64,000 nucleotides of DNA from Paramecium sonneborni (taxonomy: Eukaryota > Ciliophora > Oligohymenophorea > Peniculida > Parameciidae), in assembly GCA_905182985.1 (NCBI GenBank), contig CAJJDN010000049.1, forward strand, positions 1-64,000, given 5' to 3'. The notes under the pieces are model-generated. The model made no database searches, was not told the origin of the DNA, and was given only the letters and a program-made list of their open reading frames with translations. Shown piece after piece: positions 12,336 to 25,332 of this stretch (its first letter is position 1; each line of letters starts with the position of its first letter). A program made the position numbers and the translations under genes.

Positions 12336-13957
12336 TCATAATTTAGCTCTCTATCTATTGAATAAACCATTCATTGTATAATTTTTATTTTCCACAGGAA
12401 GTTTTTACTTTTCTACAATCCATTTTAAATCAGTGAAGTTTCCACTCTTCCAAGATCTTAATAAATCAGTTGGTTCTTCCTCTACAGGTGGTTAAACATT
12501 TTCTTTTAAAATAAATTTCTATAATCCATAATGGAAAGTCATCATATAAGATCTAAGAGTTTGGAAATAAATTAATACCTCCATTCCATCTCAGTCACAT
12601 CTAATAAAAAGATTCCCTATTCATCTCTTGATAAACAATTCATTAATTGTAAAACATTTTCTTAAGAAAATACCCATTCATTTCTATTGAAATGTTTAAA
12701 TGTTTTATTAATTGTATCAGCTTTATCGATTACTTTCACATAACGATTAGCATTTTTTTTTTAAGTTTAATTACCAAATGTATCTGCAAAAGTTTTTAAC
12801 GCTAATGCTCCCATTTTTCTTTTGAAATTCATGTATCGATAGTAACACAGATTATAATTAATTTCAATAGTACATGGTGAAACCTTCACACTAGGTGGAT
12901 TAGCATTCCAATATTCAACACATGTATCTCTAGTTAGTTTCCATGGAGCAGGATTTCTAGCACTAGTACCACAATGATAAATTTAGAAATTATTTTTATT
13001 TGCTTCATAAGCTCCTGCTACCAAAATCATATCAGATACAAAATCAACAGGAACTTAATCTGTAATTAAATTTCCCTTTCCTTTATATATTTTTACTAAT
13101 CCAATCCCTGCAAAAAAAATCACAGCTGCACCTCCAACCAAGTTATCAATCTTTTATAACAATCGATATTACCCAACCAGGGATAGGATCTCTAAATGAA
13201 CACCCTACAATAGTTGGTCTTACTATAGTAATTTACATATTTGGAGGTCTCAATTATGCTAACATTTATTCTGCCAAGTTCTTTGTGAAAGTATATGTAT
13301 TTGGAAATTTGTCTAAGGTTAATTTTTATTATTTCTCATCAAAATTTTAACATGATCTATAAAGCATAGAAACAAAGGATTCAACATCTTTTTATGGATG
13401 ATAGATCTTTTCTTCTATGAAGCTTTTAAAGTCAAGAATAATTTTTACCCAAATTTATCACTATTAACATAGGCAGTGGATACATGGATGAAATTTTCTA
13501 AATATTTACATTACTTAGCTAACTCTAATACTTTTTACACTCCATAATAATTGATTTCTAAAGCAACTTTTATAGGGGAATTAAAATCAACACTGGCAGC
13601 ACTATTTATGATTATATTGACATTTTCTATGAGCTCTTAAGTAACTTCTTTATTAAGTCCTAAATGAGGTTTAATTAAATCTCCATCAATAGGTTTCACA
13701 ACATCCTCAATAAATTTTGAGAAATCTGCTCCTTTTTGTTTACGGATCCTGTCAAAACATTAAGAATTGATAATCTCTTTATTAAATCTTTCAGTGACAG
13801 ATTGACCTTTCTTTCCTCTCACTAAAACGTAAACTCTTTTAACTTCGAAGACTCTTAAAACTTTTTCTAAAATAACTTTGGCTACAAAGCCTGTACAACC
13901 AGATATTAATAAAGATTTTCCTTTATAGAAGTTAAGGCAACTTATGTTTGTAGTCAT
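12336..13957 (-). CDS. Fatty acyl-CoA reductase
   Basis: A 515-residue enzyme predicted to reduce fatty acyl-CoA to fatty alcohol with NADPH, a step in wax or ether-lipid synthesis. The N-terminal Rossmann motif is SGCTGFVAKVILEKVLR (family pattern TGxTGFxGKxxLEKLLR). The active-site Tyr-Lys pair is in YTFTKNLAE. Other family hallmarks are HVSTAYVN, GFIEEKIYHP, PTIVGCSFRDPIPGWIDNL and, in the C-terminal domain, KFKRK-like and RSYMMTFHYGLQKFIL segments. Three introns: 13423-13448, 13151-13172 and 12553-12578. Splicing each one restores a family motif across the junction (for example KFG|FIEEKIY and PGW|IDNL), which supports the model. It starts 16 nt inside a short AT-rich 5' region. Confidence 0.95.
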
Positions 13958-15184
13958 AATTAAATTATTTTAATTTTTATATCTATATATTTTAGAGTCT
14001 TAATTTTCATTTAATAAAACTCCGACAAAAAAGATATGCATCAAAAATTTCATATTAATACCCTTCAATTAAAAAATATAGAACTATTTCCTCCTAAAAA
14101 GAATCTTAATCTATTTTTACATAGTATACCAAAACATTTGTATAGGTAATCGATTAATAGCATTCTACTTCAATTAATTGTCTAATTTATGTTGTCTATT
14201 CATTTTAATTAGAAATTTAATTAAAAAAAATATTTAGTATTAGTAAGTAAATAATATAGAATAGAAATTAAATAATAAATTATAAAAACTATAAATTTGA
14301 TCAACCAAATATTTCTTTCTATTCATTTATTACTATTTATTTTTGCATTTCCTAACAAAAGTTAAATCCTAGCCGATCCTCAAATAAATAAACACTTTCT
14401 TTTTGATATTATACTACTAAAGTGACCCTTGATCAGTCACATTATATCTCCTAAAAGAAATCGCATTATCTCGAGAAAATGAATATTGATTAAATTCCAT
14501 TATACAGTGGCATGAAAATCTATTCATGTTTGAAGCAAATCTAATTTATACACATCTCTTAAACTATCCTTCATTTGTTATATAAAGATATAAATTCCTT
14601 AATTAATTTTTCTTGACTTCTTAACTTTTGATAAACATAAAAATCGATTAGAATTTCAGGGATATGCCTCCAGAATTTCAAAAATAAGTGGATCTTTATT
14701 TTTTTTCAATGGGTATTTATTTATCATAATTTCGAAATATATGATTTGAATTGCTATAATAAACAAGATTTAAAATTATTAGGATTTTTATACTATTCTT
14801 AATTAAATTAAAAACTTAAGAGAAAAGTAGATTCTATGAAGAATTTCGATGATTTAGAAAATAGTTGATATTGAATCGATTTAGAGAAAATCCATTAGTT
14901 GAACATATTAACAAGATAGAATGACATCAGTGAAATAATAATTGATCTTAAGCTAATATAAAGTAGTGGAGCTCATTTTAATTATTCAACTTCAACAAAA
15001 ATATAAGAAGTATATATACAAAATTTGATGGAAATTGAAGAGAAATAGTATAAAGATATGAGTAAATGATATTTGAATAATCTAAAAAAGGCAGGATGTT
15101 TATATGTATATTTAAAAGAAGTTATGATTTAAACACATAAAAGTAAAGAATTCTGAATTATTTATTTATATTAATTAATTTATT
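13958..15184. other. Intergenic stretch with possible gene remnants
   Basis: No intact gene found in either strand with the ciliate code. The first ~680 bases are featureless AT-rich sequence. The second half carries the kinase-like remnant listed separately. Confidence 0.6.
14640..15160 (+). pseudogene. Possible decayed protein-kinase fragment
   Basis: At 14658-14742 a frame reads RDMPPEFQKQVDLYFFSMGIYL, resembling the kinase 'Y.APE...DVYSFG..L' region. After further stops, open pieces reading RQNDISEIIIDLKLIQSSG and later YLNNLKKAGCLYVYLKE follow up to about 15155. No continuous frame exists and no catalytic loop was found, so this is at most a relic. Similarity is by eye only. Confidence 0.35.
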
Positions 15185-16205
15185 ATGTCAATAACTGTTT
15201 CAACATGCTAATAAATATGTGGTTCTCCACTTAATCATAGTACAGCTAAGAACTTATGGACATTTTCTAAATCTGATAGATTTGGTAATCTGGCTAATCC
15301 AGTCAAGTATTCATGATTGATCTAATCATTATAGTTGTGGTAAGGCATTTTACGACTTGCCTAGTCAAATAGAAAAACGATCAGCAGGTATAGGAAAAGG
15401 AACAAAGTATATTACTATTGTATTTAAGAACTGATTTTACAAAAGTACCATTTGCAACACCATCACCATAATAATATAATTTAGCAAGTGATGTTGAAAC
15501 TAATCTTAAAAAATCAAAGGGAAATAAATTTGGTATGAGTAGAGAAAAAATGGCAAGTACTGGGATACTTGGAAACTTAAATTTAAAAACTCCAGGTATA
15601 ATAATAATAAAAATAATCATTTAGCTCCTGGAACATATGATTTAGGATCTACTTTAAGTGATATTCGATATACAATGAGATAGAGACCTAAAACAAATTT
15701 TATGGTTTTAACAAGTAAAGAAATACCAGGACCTGGAACTTATGAATCTTTACCTGCTGTTAATGCTGTAGGTAAATATCCTATATCGAAATATAATAAT
15801 TCATGTGCAACATTATTTAATCCTAAGAATTCTAAACGATTTGTTAAAGATTTTTGTAAATCTATTATACAATATTTAAAAAGCTACTAATCTATAAGCT
15901 CCAGGACCAGGTACTTATCCTGTTGATAAGACTGGAATTCAAAAAGTAATTTAAAATCTTATATTATAGGATGGTAATTACTTTATTTCTAAATTTCATT
16001 CTTCCAATGTTAGAAGCTTTCCAAAAGAATCTAGAAGAACTGGATCTGTGGGAAAAGGTAATTATATCAAATATATATTATTAAAGCTGGTACACCTGCT
16101 CCTGGTAGTTATAGATTACCTTCAGAGTTTGGTTACTATGAATCTAGACATAAAGCTAATAGAAGTGCAGGAGATATGGGAGAAAATAAACCTTAATAAT
16201 CATGA
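15185..16205 (+). CDS. Sperm-tail PG-rich repeat (SHIPPO/ODF3-like) protein, six introns
   Basis: A 286-residue protein built of repeats with the signature PGPGTY: APGTYD, PGPGTYESL, PGPGTYPVD and APGSYRLP, spaced about 40-60 residues, together with SAGIGKGTKY- and ISKF-like segments typical of the STPG family. Such proteins decorate the outer surface or lumen of stable axonemal and cortical microtubules. Six introns (15307-15334, 15407-15428, 15596-15624, 15856-15883, 15946-15969, 16058-16086) keep one frame; two fall next to PG motifs. It has the same family signature as the minus-strand gene at 25333-26206. Start chosen as the first ATG that gives a continuous spliced frame. Confidence 0.9.
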
Positions 16206-16279
16206 TTATCACAAAATAACAATTAATTTATACATAAAAGAATATATATAGATTTATATTATTAATTATACATTATTTT

Positions 16280-16781
16280 ATGCCATCTACTATTGAATTG
16301 CTTAAATGGTCAAATTTAATTTCTTCAATCATGCTTATATTGATTGGAGTTACTTAAATTATATCTTTGACCATTCTCTTTTCCAGTTTTAGTTTTTCAT
16401 TCTTCATGTCCTTTTTCTTACCATTTTTCTTAATGTAAATTAATTTATTATAGATAATAGATTATTTGGAATCATGCTTTTTGCAAGTGGTTAAAAAATG
16501 GAATTCATGGATAATAATTTCAGATTTTTAAGTTCTCTTTTAGGAAGAGGTCTATTCAATATTTAGTATTCTAAAATATCATTATTAAGTCTAGCATCTT
16601 TAGCAGTTTATTAATTATCTAATGCAACTAGTGACATCATTGGATTCATTATTGGAGCTATGCTTTTTTTAACAGGTGGTTTTTATTTGATTTTGCATTT
16701 TTGTGGAGTAATTAATACATTAAATATATATTTAAATAGAATAGAGAAGAATTAACAGCATATAAAAAATAAATAGCATGA
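16280..16781 (+). CDS. COPI-associated-like small membrane protein
   Basis: A 147-residue protein with about four hydrophobic segments. The central motif FRFLSSLLGRGLFNI followed by an IIGAMLFLTGGFYLIL segment matches the COPI_assoc family, small Golgi/ER membrane proteins whose hallmark is 'FL...GRGLFYI'. Two introns: 16435-16460 (26 nt, the acceptor chosen so that FFLILFGIML reads through) and 16708-16739 (32 nt), after which the protein ends NREELTAYKKQIA. Alternative acceptors at 16453 break the frame. Its 3' end is 61 bases before the next gene on the same strand. Confidence 0.8.
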
Positions 16782-16842
16782 TACAATATTAGCTTTATTT
16801 ATTCGTATAATTAATTTATCAATAAATATATTTAACGAATAC

Positions 16843-18898
16843 ATGGATTAATAACATACTTAATACTTTTCAACATAACAATTCATTGAACCAAACAAAG
16901 ATGCTAACAAATCTTAAAGAACTAGGTCAAATACTAATGATTTATTGACAAGTCCAAATATTCTTTACATTCCTCCTAGAACTTAATAATAATCTCAACC
17001 TACAATTAGATTAGATTCTTAACCACCAATTATTAAACCATCTTATAACAATGTTAAAGAAATTGTTAAAATTCTTGAACCAGATGAATTAATCTTCTTT
17101 AGAAATAAATGTTCTTTTTAGGACAAATAAATCTAAGAACTTTAGAATGAATTACATCGAATCAAATCAACTAATTAAGAAAGAGTTACTTACATTGAAG
17201 ATACTCATAGAATCTAATAACTTGAAACCAATTTATAATAATATCAATAAGAATGCAATAGAATGAATAATTTATTAGGAGATATTTCGAATGAATCAGA
17301 ATAATTAAAATAAAAAAATATCTTGTTATCTCAATAATTATTTTAGTTTCAATAATAATAAATCGAATTCGATAGACTAAAAAGAAATTGTTAAGATACT
17401 GATTAGTATTGGTAAAATGAAATATAAAGATTAAATGTTTTAGTGTCTTAAAGTCAATCATAATTACATTAACTTTAAAAAACATTGATGGAAACTAAAA
17501 AATATGAACAAATGTATCATTAACAATAACCTATTTAAACCTAATTAGCTTTAGAATTGGAAAGAATTACTTAAATTCTAAAAGTAAAGGCTGAAGAATA
17601 TGATCAATAAAAGTAAACATATATTAAGGAAATTGAAATCTTATCTAAAAGAATTAAAGATTCTGAGTATGAACTTAAAGAATTAAGAATTCGAGAAAAC
17701 AATTAAAAATAATCTATTGATGAATTGAGTAAGGAAAATAATTAGATTACTGAAAAGTTTATGAATGAAATTAGAAACAAAAATGATGAAATCTAAAAAC
17801 TATAATCAATTATTTAAACTCTATAACTTACATTATAAGATACATCTAAATATCAAGAATATTAAATGAGATCAAAAATGTAAAATGAAGAAATTAATAA
17901 TCTCAATTAGCGTATCAGAATGAAATCAGAAGAGGCAGATAAATATAAACAATAAATTTTGATATTTCAAAATTAAATATAAGAATTATAAAAATATTCA
18001 GAATATGAAATGAAATATCAAAATTTAGCTTAAGAATATGATAGACTAAATAATTCTCTAATGATTAAATTATAAGAGAATGATTAATTGAGAAATTGCA
18101 TATCTAAATTATAAATTACTTTAAATGATCATTACAAGATAGAAGAATATGAAAATAAAATAGCATTATAAAATTAAGAAATAGATCGACTTCATTAAAG
18201 CTTATAATCAAAGTGTGAAGATTTAGAGAAATAATCTTATGAAATTAATAGGGTTTCTTCTTTATTAAGAACAAGAAATGAAGAGATTGATAATCTGAAA
18301 TATAAAGTTTAGGAGAATTCACAATTAAAAGATTATTAATAGAAATTTTAATTATTAAATGTAGAGATGGAAAGATTGTCAGTTTAATTAAGAAATAAAA
18401 ATGAAGAAATGGAAAAGTTAAGATAATACTTAGCATAATTTCAATTGTAAGAGGCTAATAAAATATAAGAATTAGAACAAAAGAATCTTGCTTATTAAAA
18501 TGAAATAGAAAGATTAAGTAATTTGCTTAAAATGAAACTCTAAGAGAATGAATAAAATAAATAATAAATTAGATTTTTGTAAGAAGAAAACGATTAATAA
18601 AAATAAAAATTATTGACTTAACATGAAATTCAATAATATAGTGACAAGATTACAATTATGAGTTAAGAAATAGATTCTTGGAAAAATCAATTCATAAATC
18701 TTAATAGAGAATATCATAAATAATAAGAATAGTTAATGTTATCAAATGCTGAATTGGATACATTAAAGAAATAAAGATAAAATTCATTTAAAGTAAAATA
18801 TATTATAATTGAAATAGTTGGAATCCTATGAAACAATGAAAGAAAACTCATCACTTTCTTCCTTTTAATATGGTACTCTTACTTTAAGAAATATTTGA
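16843..18898 (+). CDS. Long Q-rich coiled-coil protein
   Basis: A 676-residue protein. The first ~90 residues are S/P/Q-rich and probably disordered; the rest (about 100-640) is nearly unbroken coiled coil rich in E, Q, N, K and L heptads, ending in a short S/T-rich tail. One 25-nt intron (18793-18817) near the 3' end. No enzyme motif is seen. Its position among SHIPPO-like and other coiled-coil genes suggests a cytoskeletal, basal-body or ciliary structural protein, but that is inference. Confidence 0.88.
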
Positions 18899-18927
18899 TA
18901 CTATTATAATAATATAAAATTATTGTT

Positions 18928-19791
18928 ATGAGTAATTTTGAAAGTCCTTCTACGGTACAATCCTTATCATTATTCTAGAATTCTAAATATAGTAGACATA
19001 AAGGATATTTAAAGTGGGAGTTAGCTAATAAAGATGTTAATGGAGCATTTGATGCTTAATAATTATAAACTGAAAAAGGATTATTAACACGAGATAGATA
19101 ACCTAATTCTTTAATGATTCCATCAATAAAATCGGCTTAATCCTCATAAATAAGTCCTGAACCTTCAACAGTAAAAGAACATTTATGTTGTGATAAATTA
19201 GATGAATTAAGCAAGTAATATGTAAGAAAATCTTATAAGTTTAGCAATTAATTATCAATGAACAAATGAATAAACTAAGTGAATTAAATCTATTGATATA
19301 ACAACATTCTAAATTATTAATTGATTCATATAATTAAGGATTAGAAGATGCTAAGACATAATAATTAAAAGAATAATAAATTCTTGAAAATAATCGATTA
19401 CTTAGAGAAAGAGATAAATAGATTTAAGATTGGGAAGAAAAATTTAATAAGGAGAAAAAAAATGGAGATGAAAAAGAGGAAGAAATAAGGTATTTATTAT
19501 AGATTTATTTATTAGCGAACTTGAAAAATAATTGAAAGGATTATCATCATAGGTTGTTGTTACAACTAGTACAACAAATTTAGAAGATGAAAAAAATTAA
19601 TGGAAAAATAAATTTATTACATTGAATAAACAATTCAATGAAGCTGAATAATAAGTGGTTGTTCTTGAAAATGAAATAGATATGCTCAAATAACAATAGA
19701 AAAAGAGTGAAGTTAGAGTAATATTATTAATTAATTAATTTAGACTACCACTAGGAGAAAAACAATAGCAAAAGAAGTTCCTCAACAATGA
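18928..19791 (+). CDS. Coiled-coil protein, first of a tandem paralogous pair
   Basis: A 262-residue protein with a disordered N-terminus, a conserved block LCCDKLDELSKQYQLI...LIQQHSKLL, a coiled-coil middle and a basic tail TTTRRKT. Three introns (19222-19244, 19490-19515, 19718-19743), the last immediately before the TTTRR tail. It starts only 29 bases after the preceding stop. The next gene (20008-20811) has the same plan and similar length, including ECCQQLDQI...LILDHSKLL and TTTRKRGT, so they are tandem duplicates. Function unknown. Confidence 0.88.
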
Positions 19792-20007
19792 TAATTTCAT
19801 AATATCCTATTATATTACATTTTAATTATAAGGACATTTAATACTTTATTAAACTGATCCTCTAACATTAAAGAAACAATTATAATTTATCTGTTTTCAT
19901 ATAAAACATTTTTAAAGATATTCTCGCATATTAACATCAAGATTGATAAATACTAAAAAATTCAAAAATATTATTAACATCTAATTAATAATTAATAATA
20001 TTTATTT

Positions 20008-20811
20008 ATGTAAGAGTCAGAAACAAATTAAGTAAATTAGTTAACAAGAGTAGAATAATCTAATTCAGCCAGTTCAAATAAACTTATAATTCCCATTCTT
20101 ATTTAACCAAGTGTTAGTTATTTAAATTGGTAATAACCTGAATCTAAAAAAAATAAATCATCCTTGATTATGATTGGAACTACTTACAGTAAATAAAAAT
20201 AACATGAATGTTGTCAATAGTTAGATTAAATAGCAACTTCATAAGGAAAAAACATCTAAAATTAAATACAAAATATGAATTAAATGAATTAACTTATACT
20301 TGATCACTCCAAATTATTAGAAGATATAACAACAAAAAACAAAGATGAATCTGAAAAATATAAATCCGCTAATGATCAATCTGATGTTTATAAAGAAATT
20401 GCTGAAAAAGAAAGGAAATTAAAAGAATGCAAGGAAAAATGTGAAAAAGAAATTTAATTTAATCAATAACGACTCAATAAAATTAAGTAAGCTTGAATTA
20501 TATATTAGAGATTTAAATAAAACAATAATAGAACTTGAAGAATAATCTTAAATGTCAAACTAAACTATATCTTTGTCTTCAGAAGTTGAAACATGGAAAA
20601 ATAAATATCTAAATCTTTTAAAATAAAATGAAGTAACATAAAATAGATTTAAAGAGTATTCAAATGAATTAGAATAATTGAAATAAAACTAATCTTTAAG
20701 GAATAGCGATGTTTAAGTTAATTACATAATAAATATTAGTAATCAACCACAACTGTCACAACAACCAGAAAAAGAGGAACCTTAAAACCAACAGAATAAA
20801 TTTAATTATGA
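20008..20811 (+). CDS. Coiled-coil protein, second of the tandem pair
   Basis: A 252-residue paralogue of the gene at 18928-19791. It shares the N-terminal His-Glu-Cys-Cys block and the basic tail. Two introns, 20487-20508 and 20717-20739. If the second intron is left in, the frame runs on to TGA 20873-20875 with an unrelated hydrophobic tail; I prefer splicing because it yields the TTTRKRGT tail that matches the neighbour and places an intron at the equivalent position. Function unknown; coiled coil in the middle. Confidence 0.82.
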
Positions 20812-21510
20812 TTAAAATTTAAATAACTAATCATTTAGAATATATTATAATCTAATTTTTTTAATATGTTCTTGAATAAAATTTAAAATGATAACATAGT
20901 AAGAAATATGAAATACAAAATTGAAGCTGATAACTATGAATGAATCAATTATATATGATAAAATGAAGATTAATGGATTTGTGAATAATTTATTGACATT
21001 TAAATGATCTTTGAATAGGAATAAATTTTTGCAAGTTTTTAAACAATATAATTAAAAGAAAATTTATTTTAAATGCAGTTAAGAATATTATGATAAAATA
21101 ATCCAAGCTAATGCAAAAGAAATAAAAGAATTATTAATAAAATCAATGTCGCAATTGGCAAATATGGAAAAAAATTCCAAAGAGATCTGCTCTATTATTA
21201 TACATAAATTGCTCAAATTATTATTAAATTCAATAAAATATATCAATCAACAATAATTTTTTAAGAGTATTTATTATAAATTTTAGTATAAAGAAAGATA
21301 TTAAAAAAATATGAGAAGGTATGATAATTTAATTCTTTCAAAGCTAGAAAAGATTTTTATTATTTATAGAGTTCTTTATTTTCTAACCTTAATAGTTTTT
21401 ATTAGTTTAAATTATTTCTTGTAAGTAAATCTCAAATATAAGATTATAATTTTTGCTAAAATAAATTGATAAAAATTAATTTAATTTATTATAAGAAAAA
21501 ATTACATTTA
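20812..21510. other. Stretch without a supported gene
   Basis: AT-rich. A plus-strand frame from about 21080 to 21480 is open in the ciliate code (it reads EYYDKIIQANAKEIKELL... and later a hydrophobic run) but has no good start, no recognised domain and no clear partner exon. It may be a gene remnant. Confidence 0.5.
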
Positions 21511-22160
21511 ATGATTATAAATTAAAATAGAATGAATACGAATTAAAATGAAATTTTGTTTAGATTATCAGAAGAATAAAAAAAAAAGCTACATGAATTG
21601 CATTTAATTTAGTAAAGAGAATTGAATGAAATGATTCGACGTCATTAATAGGAGTAATTATAAATATTTGAGTAATTGAAAGAGCAATAAGAAACACAGT
21701 AAAATTAAACAAAAAATCTGTTCTCATAAGAGATAAAATAATCAAACTTAAAATACAAGCCTTACACCTTAAGTCAATATAAATTGTTGAAATTACAACC
21801 AATATTAAAGAATATTGGTTAAGGATTAGGTCCAACATTGTCATTAGAGAAATGGGAAGAATCTAAAGATAAGATGGATAGGATGTTTGAATTTGCAGAA
21901 CATGTATAAAAAGAAAAGAATATATTTAGGTAAAGTTGGAACATCGACAATTTAAAAGAAAAATACCTAAAAGTTAACCAAAATAAATAACTGCAAGATA
22001 GAGAGGATTGGAATTTGCAAAATCAGTATTGAAACCTATTTTAGTTTTGAATGAATCACAAAAGGTTGATAAATTAACTAATTCTTCAAAAAATAATGAA
22101 TTATTAGAATATGAATTGAGAAATAAAATACTTAGATAATAGATAGAGAAAATAAAGTGA
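21511..22160 (+). CDS. Uncharacterised 206-residue protein with ARQRGLEFAKSV motif
   Basis: The N-terminal half is coiled coil (Q/E/K-rich). The C-terminal half has a conserved-looking stretch, SQPKQITARQRGLEFAK, followed by a short helix. One 29-nt intron (21930-21958) keeps the frame. Two in-frame ATGs (21511 and 21532) are possible; the first is used. I do not recognise the family; the neighbourhood suggests a cytoskeletal role. It faces the next gene tail to tail, with only 31 bases between the stop codons. Confidence 0.8.
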
Positions 22161-22191
22161 TATATGATATGTATATAGTTAAACTCATATT

Positions 22192-23075
22192 TCATTTAAC
22201 TTTGAATATTGATTTAGGCAGATTTTTATTCTTCACATTTCCATATACTTTATTCATAATGTATAATGAATTTGTAGAATGAGAAGAATTTGTTTTATGA
22301 TGCGAAATTTTTAAAGCTTCTTGTCTAGTTGCAGCTCTAGGAGAACAACTTAAAATATCTGACAAAGGCTATAATTAGCGAGGAGGTTTAATTTTTTCTA
22401 GATCGACAGATTATCCTAATTTAGAACGAATTATATATTATTATTCTAAATAATAAAATTTAATACATTATTTTGATGTAGTTGGAGTAATAGGAGTAAT
22501 AGGACTAATTGTTGTAGGTATTTTAGGTGAAGAACTACCATTAGAACATTATCTATCCATAAGTTTCTATTAACTCTGAATCATGTTGATACTTCTTCTT
22601 GAGCCCATCATATCTTATCTAATGATGATTCATTTAATACGTATAAAAAGAACTTTGCAATATTTTATCATTATTAGGATTAGATAAACGAATATCTTTA
22701 TATTTCTTCAAGATTGTACCTGCTAATGTTGCCTTTTTTCCTGGCCTTGTTCTCTCTAAAAAATGTTGATTCTAAAAAATTACAGCAGTAATCATTTGGA
22801 TTTGATAAAATATTCGCAAGTCTTCTTTTTCTCACCATTGGAAATTCTATTTATATATCATGAAATCTTTAATATTTTGAAGTAACCATTTTTTCACTTA
22901 TTTCATGAGTTGATTAACATCTTATTTTACTTGCTGAATAGTATTTTATTGAATCTAATTCAAATGAATGATTGATTTTCGATGTTTAATTATTAATTGT
23001 TTTATGGACAGGAATAGAATTTGGTAATGATTCTAAATCTTAGAGTACTCGCTTGGAAATGAAAGTCCAATACAT
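22192..23075 (-). CDS. Uncharacterised 277-residue basic protein
   Basis: Two introns (22756-22783, 28 nt; 22553-22574, 22 nt) join three exons in one frame. Features visible: a basic block RTRPGKKATLAGTILKKYKD near residue 110, a Ser/Pro/Thr-rich linker (SSSPKIPTTISPITPITPTTS) and a basic C-terminus ending KSIFKVK. No membrane segment. No family recognised. It lies 45 bases from the stop of the next minus-strand gene. Confidence 0.8.
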
Positions 23076-23120
23076 AAAAAAATTATGAAATAATTAAATA
23101 ATAATATATAATATTAATAA

Positions 23121-25261
23121 TCATTTAATTTCAAATTTATTCCCAACTATTAAAAAACATAGGACAATCGCAAAACAATAGTCATAAATTAATGATTTCA
23201 ATCCATCATTCCCAATTATATGTTAGATTTATTAAAAAAAACTGTATGTACTTGGAATTCTTAAAAAATTAATAAAATATTTTACTTTAATTATTTTACA
23301 TAAAAGCTGATTGTAATAATACAAAAAGCAAACTCAATAAGTATTTCTAATCCTATTTCCAATTAAAATGTTTGATGTTCATCACTGTTAACATCAAATG
23401 TAGACCATTTTTAAATTTATTGTTTTTCATTATATAAAATTTAACTCAATATAATAAATAATAGGGCTATAACAATTTCAAATGCTTCTTATAATACAAA
23501 ACCGAATATTTATTTTGTAACCAAAGCTTTTTTAATGTTTTCAATATTATCAACATGAATCCAATTAGCAGCAGTTTTAGAAAATGAAGGTGTTTCTTAT
23601 TCTTATGCTTCATAAAGAGATTATCTCTTATCCTTAACTTATGTTGCAGATTATATTAAAGTGGTTTTCTTAGTTTCCAATTTATTTTTTTATTGGGAAT
23701 TATCAACAACACTACCTCTAATATAATTCATGAACATTTATTTTCTTTACTCCAAATTAAAATAATATCCAAATACAAAAATCCAATAATACAGTATTTT
23801 ACATGCAAATTTGATCAATAGAAATTCTATAAAAAATCCAACACCCAATCTTTAAACTGACATAGTTCCTATTCTATATCCTGTAACACCTAAAATTACA
23901 ATTTTAGATTCATAATTATAATCTACATATTATTTCATAGTAAAGAAACTTAAAGTAAATTTCTTCCAAACATATAAGGATAAAGGATAAAGAAAGAATA
24001 GTATAGGCAAATAATTAGATTTAACTTCTTAATATGCCATGGCAAAATAAAGAAAAATAGGAAATCCTATACAATAAAGGAAAAAGAAAGAAAGATAATT
24101 AACTAATATATCGAAAGGAGCAATACCAGGATTGCTAACTCTTTAAATGTTCATTTAATTATCTTTCTTTTCTTTTAATTGTTTAGTCAATTTATTCACA
24201 AAATCACAAGCATCATGAGTTAATTTATCATTTCTAGATCTAGCTACAGCTAAAAGTTCTCTTTATCTTTCTTCCACTTCATTCACAAATTTTTAATAAT
24301 TTTGAGATGCTATAGTACTTTAATAAATATTGCCTTCAGAACCATGTTGAAATACTCCAAGAAGTTGATTGCAAAATTAAAATGAAAGTGGGATTTAAAT
24401 ATTTTCTTGCATTCTTTGAATTCTATCTACTCTTTCTTTAATGACAACTAATTATTTATTACTTACTGGAATAATTGCCTTAATAATAAAATGAATAATT
24501 ACATAAAAGATAAAAATAATAAAAATCATATTGCAAAAAGTAAGGATTGTTAAAAATACAAATATTGATATTATTGAATCACTAATGTTATCATTCCAAA
24601 CTGAATAACCATAATAAATTGTTAAACATAAATTTACAATTAATAATACTATTCGAATACCCCACATAATTTTAATAAATTTAGGTTCATTCCAGAAATC
24701 TAATTCTGTCTTAGATAATATATAATTGCATAATCCATTTTTATGAGTATATAATTGTTGAATTAATGATAATGTAAACAATCCAATCAAAAGCCAACAA
24801 TTAACAAATGTAAATGTTCCTGAATCAAATTCACTACTAATATAAGCTATAAGTATCCCAAATGGAAATGATAATCCCATAATAATTAAAAACATAGGAC
24901 CAAATTCTAATTTATATCCAGGTAATTTAGGTAGATTCAATTATTGTAAACTAACATTACCATTTCTATGGTATTTTTCATAAGGTATTCTTTCTGCTGG
25001 AGATTTTGTTATTTATTATTCTGATCTAACACCTGTAAATTGTATTTTCTTTGAAGATTATTAAAAAGGAGTGACAGCAGGATTAACTGGTTCATCTAAA
25101 TTTGGCTCTAATAAAGGTTTATTGTTTTTTAATAAAGGAGAAGCTGAAGGTGTTCTTTTTTAAATTGGAACATCTTAACCACTATCTAATCTTTATTAAT
25201 TCGATACAGGACCTATATAGATTTATAATAAATGTACTTTTGATTTAATCTACTTGACCAT
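23121..25261 (-). CDS. Multipass membrane protein (about ten segments), family not recognised
   Basis: A 704-residue protein. After a ~110-residue Pro/Ser/Gln-rich cytoplasmic head, four hydrophobic segments follow (the first beginning FGPMFLIIMGLSFPFG), then a ~110-residue soluble loop (KERVDRIQRMQ...LAVARSRNDKLTHDACDFVNKL), then about six more segments to the end. One 26-nt intron (23260-23285) close to the 3' end; skipping it would replace the last membrane segment (YCFAIVLCFLIVG) by an unrelated tail. It could be a channel, transporter or structural membrane protein; no signature motif was seen. Confidence 0.85.
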
Positions 25262-25332
25262 TACTATTATTTTATAGTTTCTTTTATTCTTCATCAACTT
25301 AAAGTGATTTAATCATTAAATAATTATAAAAT

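Noticed and set aside
20739..20875. Alternative unspliced C-terminus of the second tandem coiled-coil gene
   Set aside because: It gives a tail unlike the neighbour; splicing 20717-20739 restores the shared TTTR tail and equivalent intron position.
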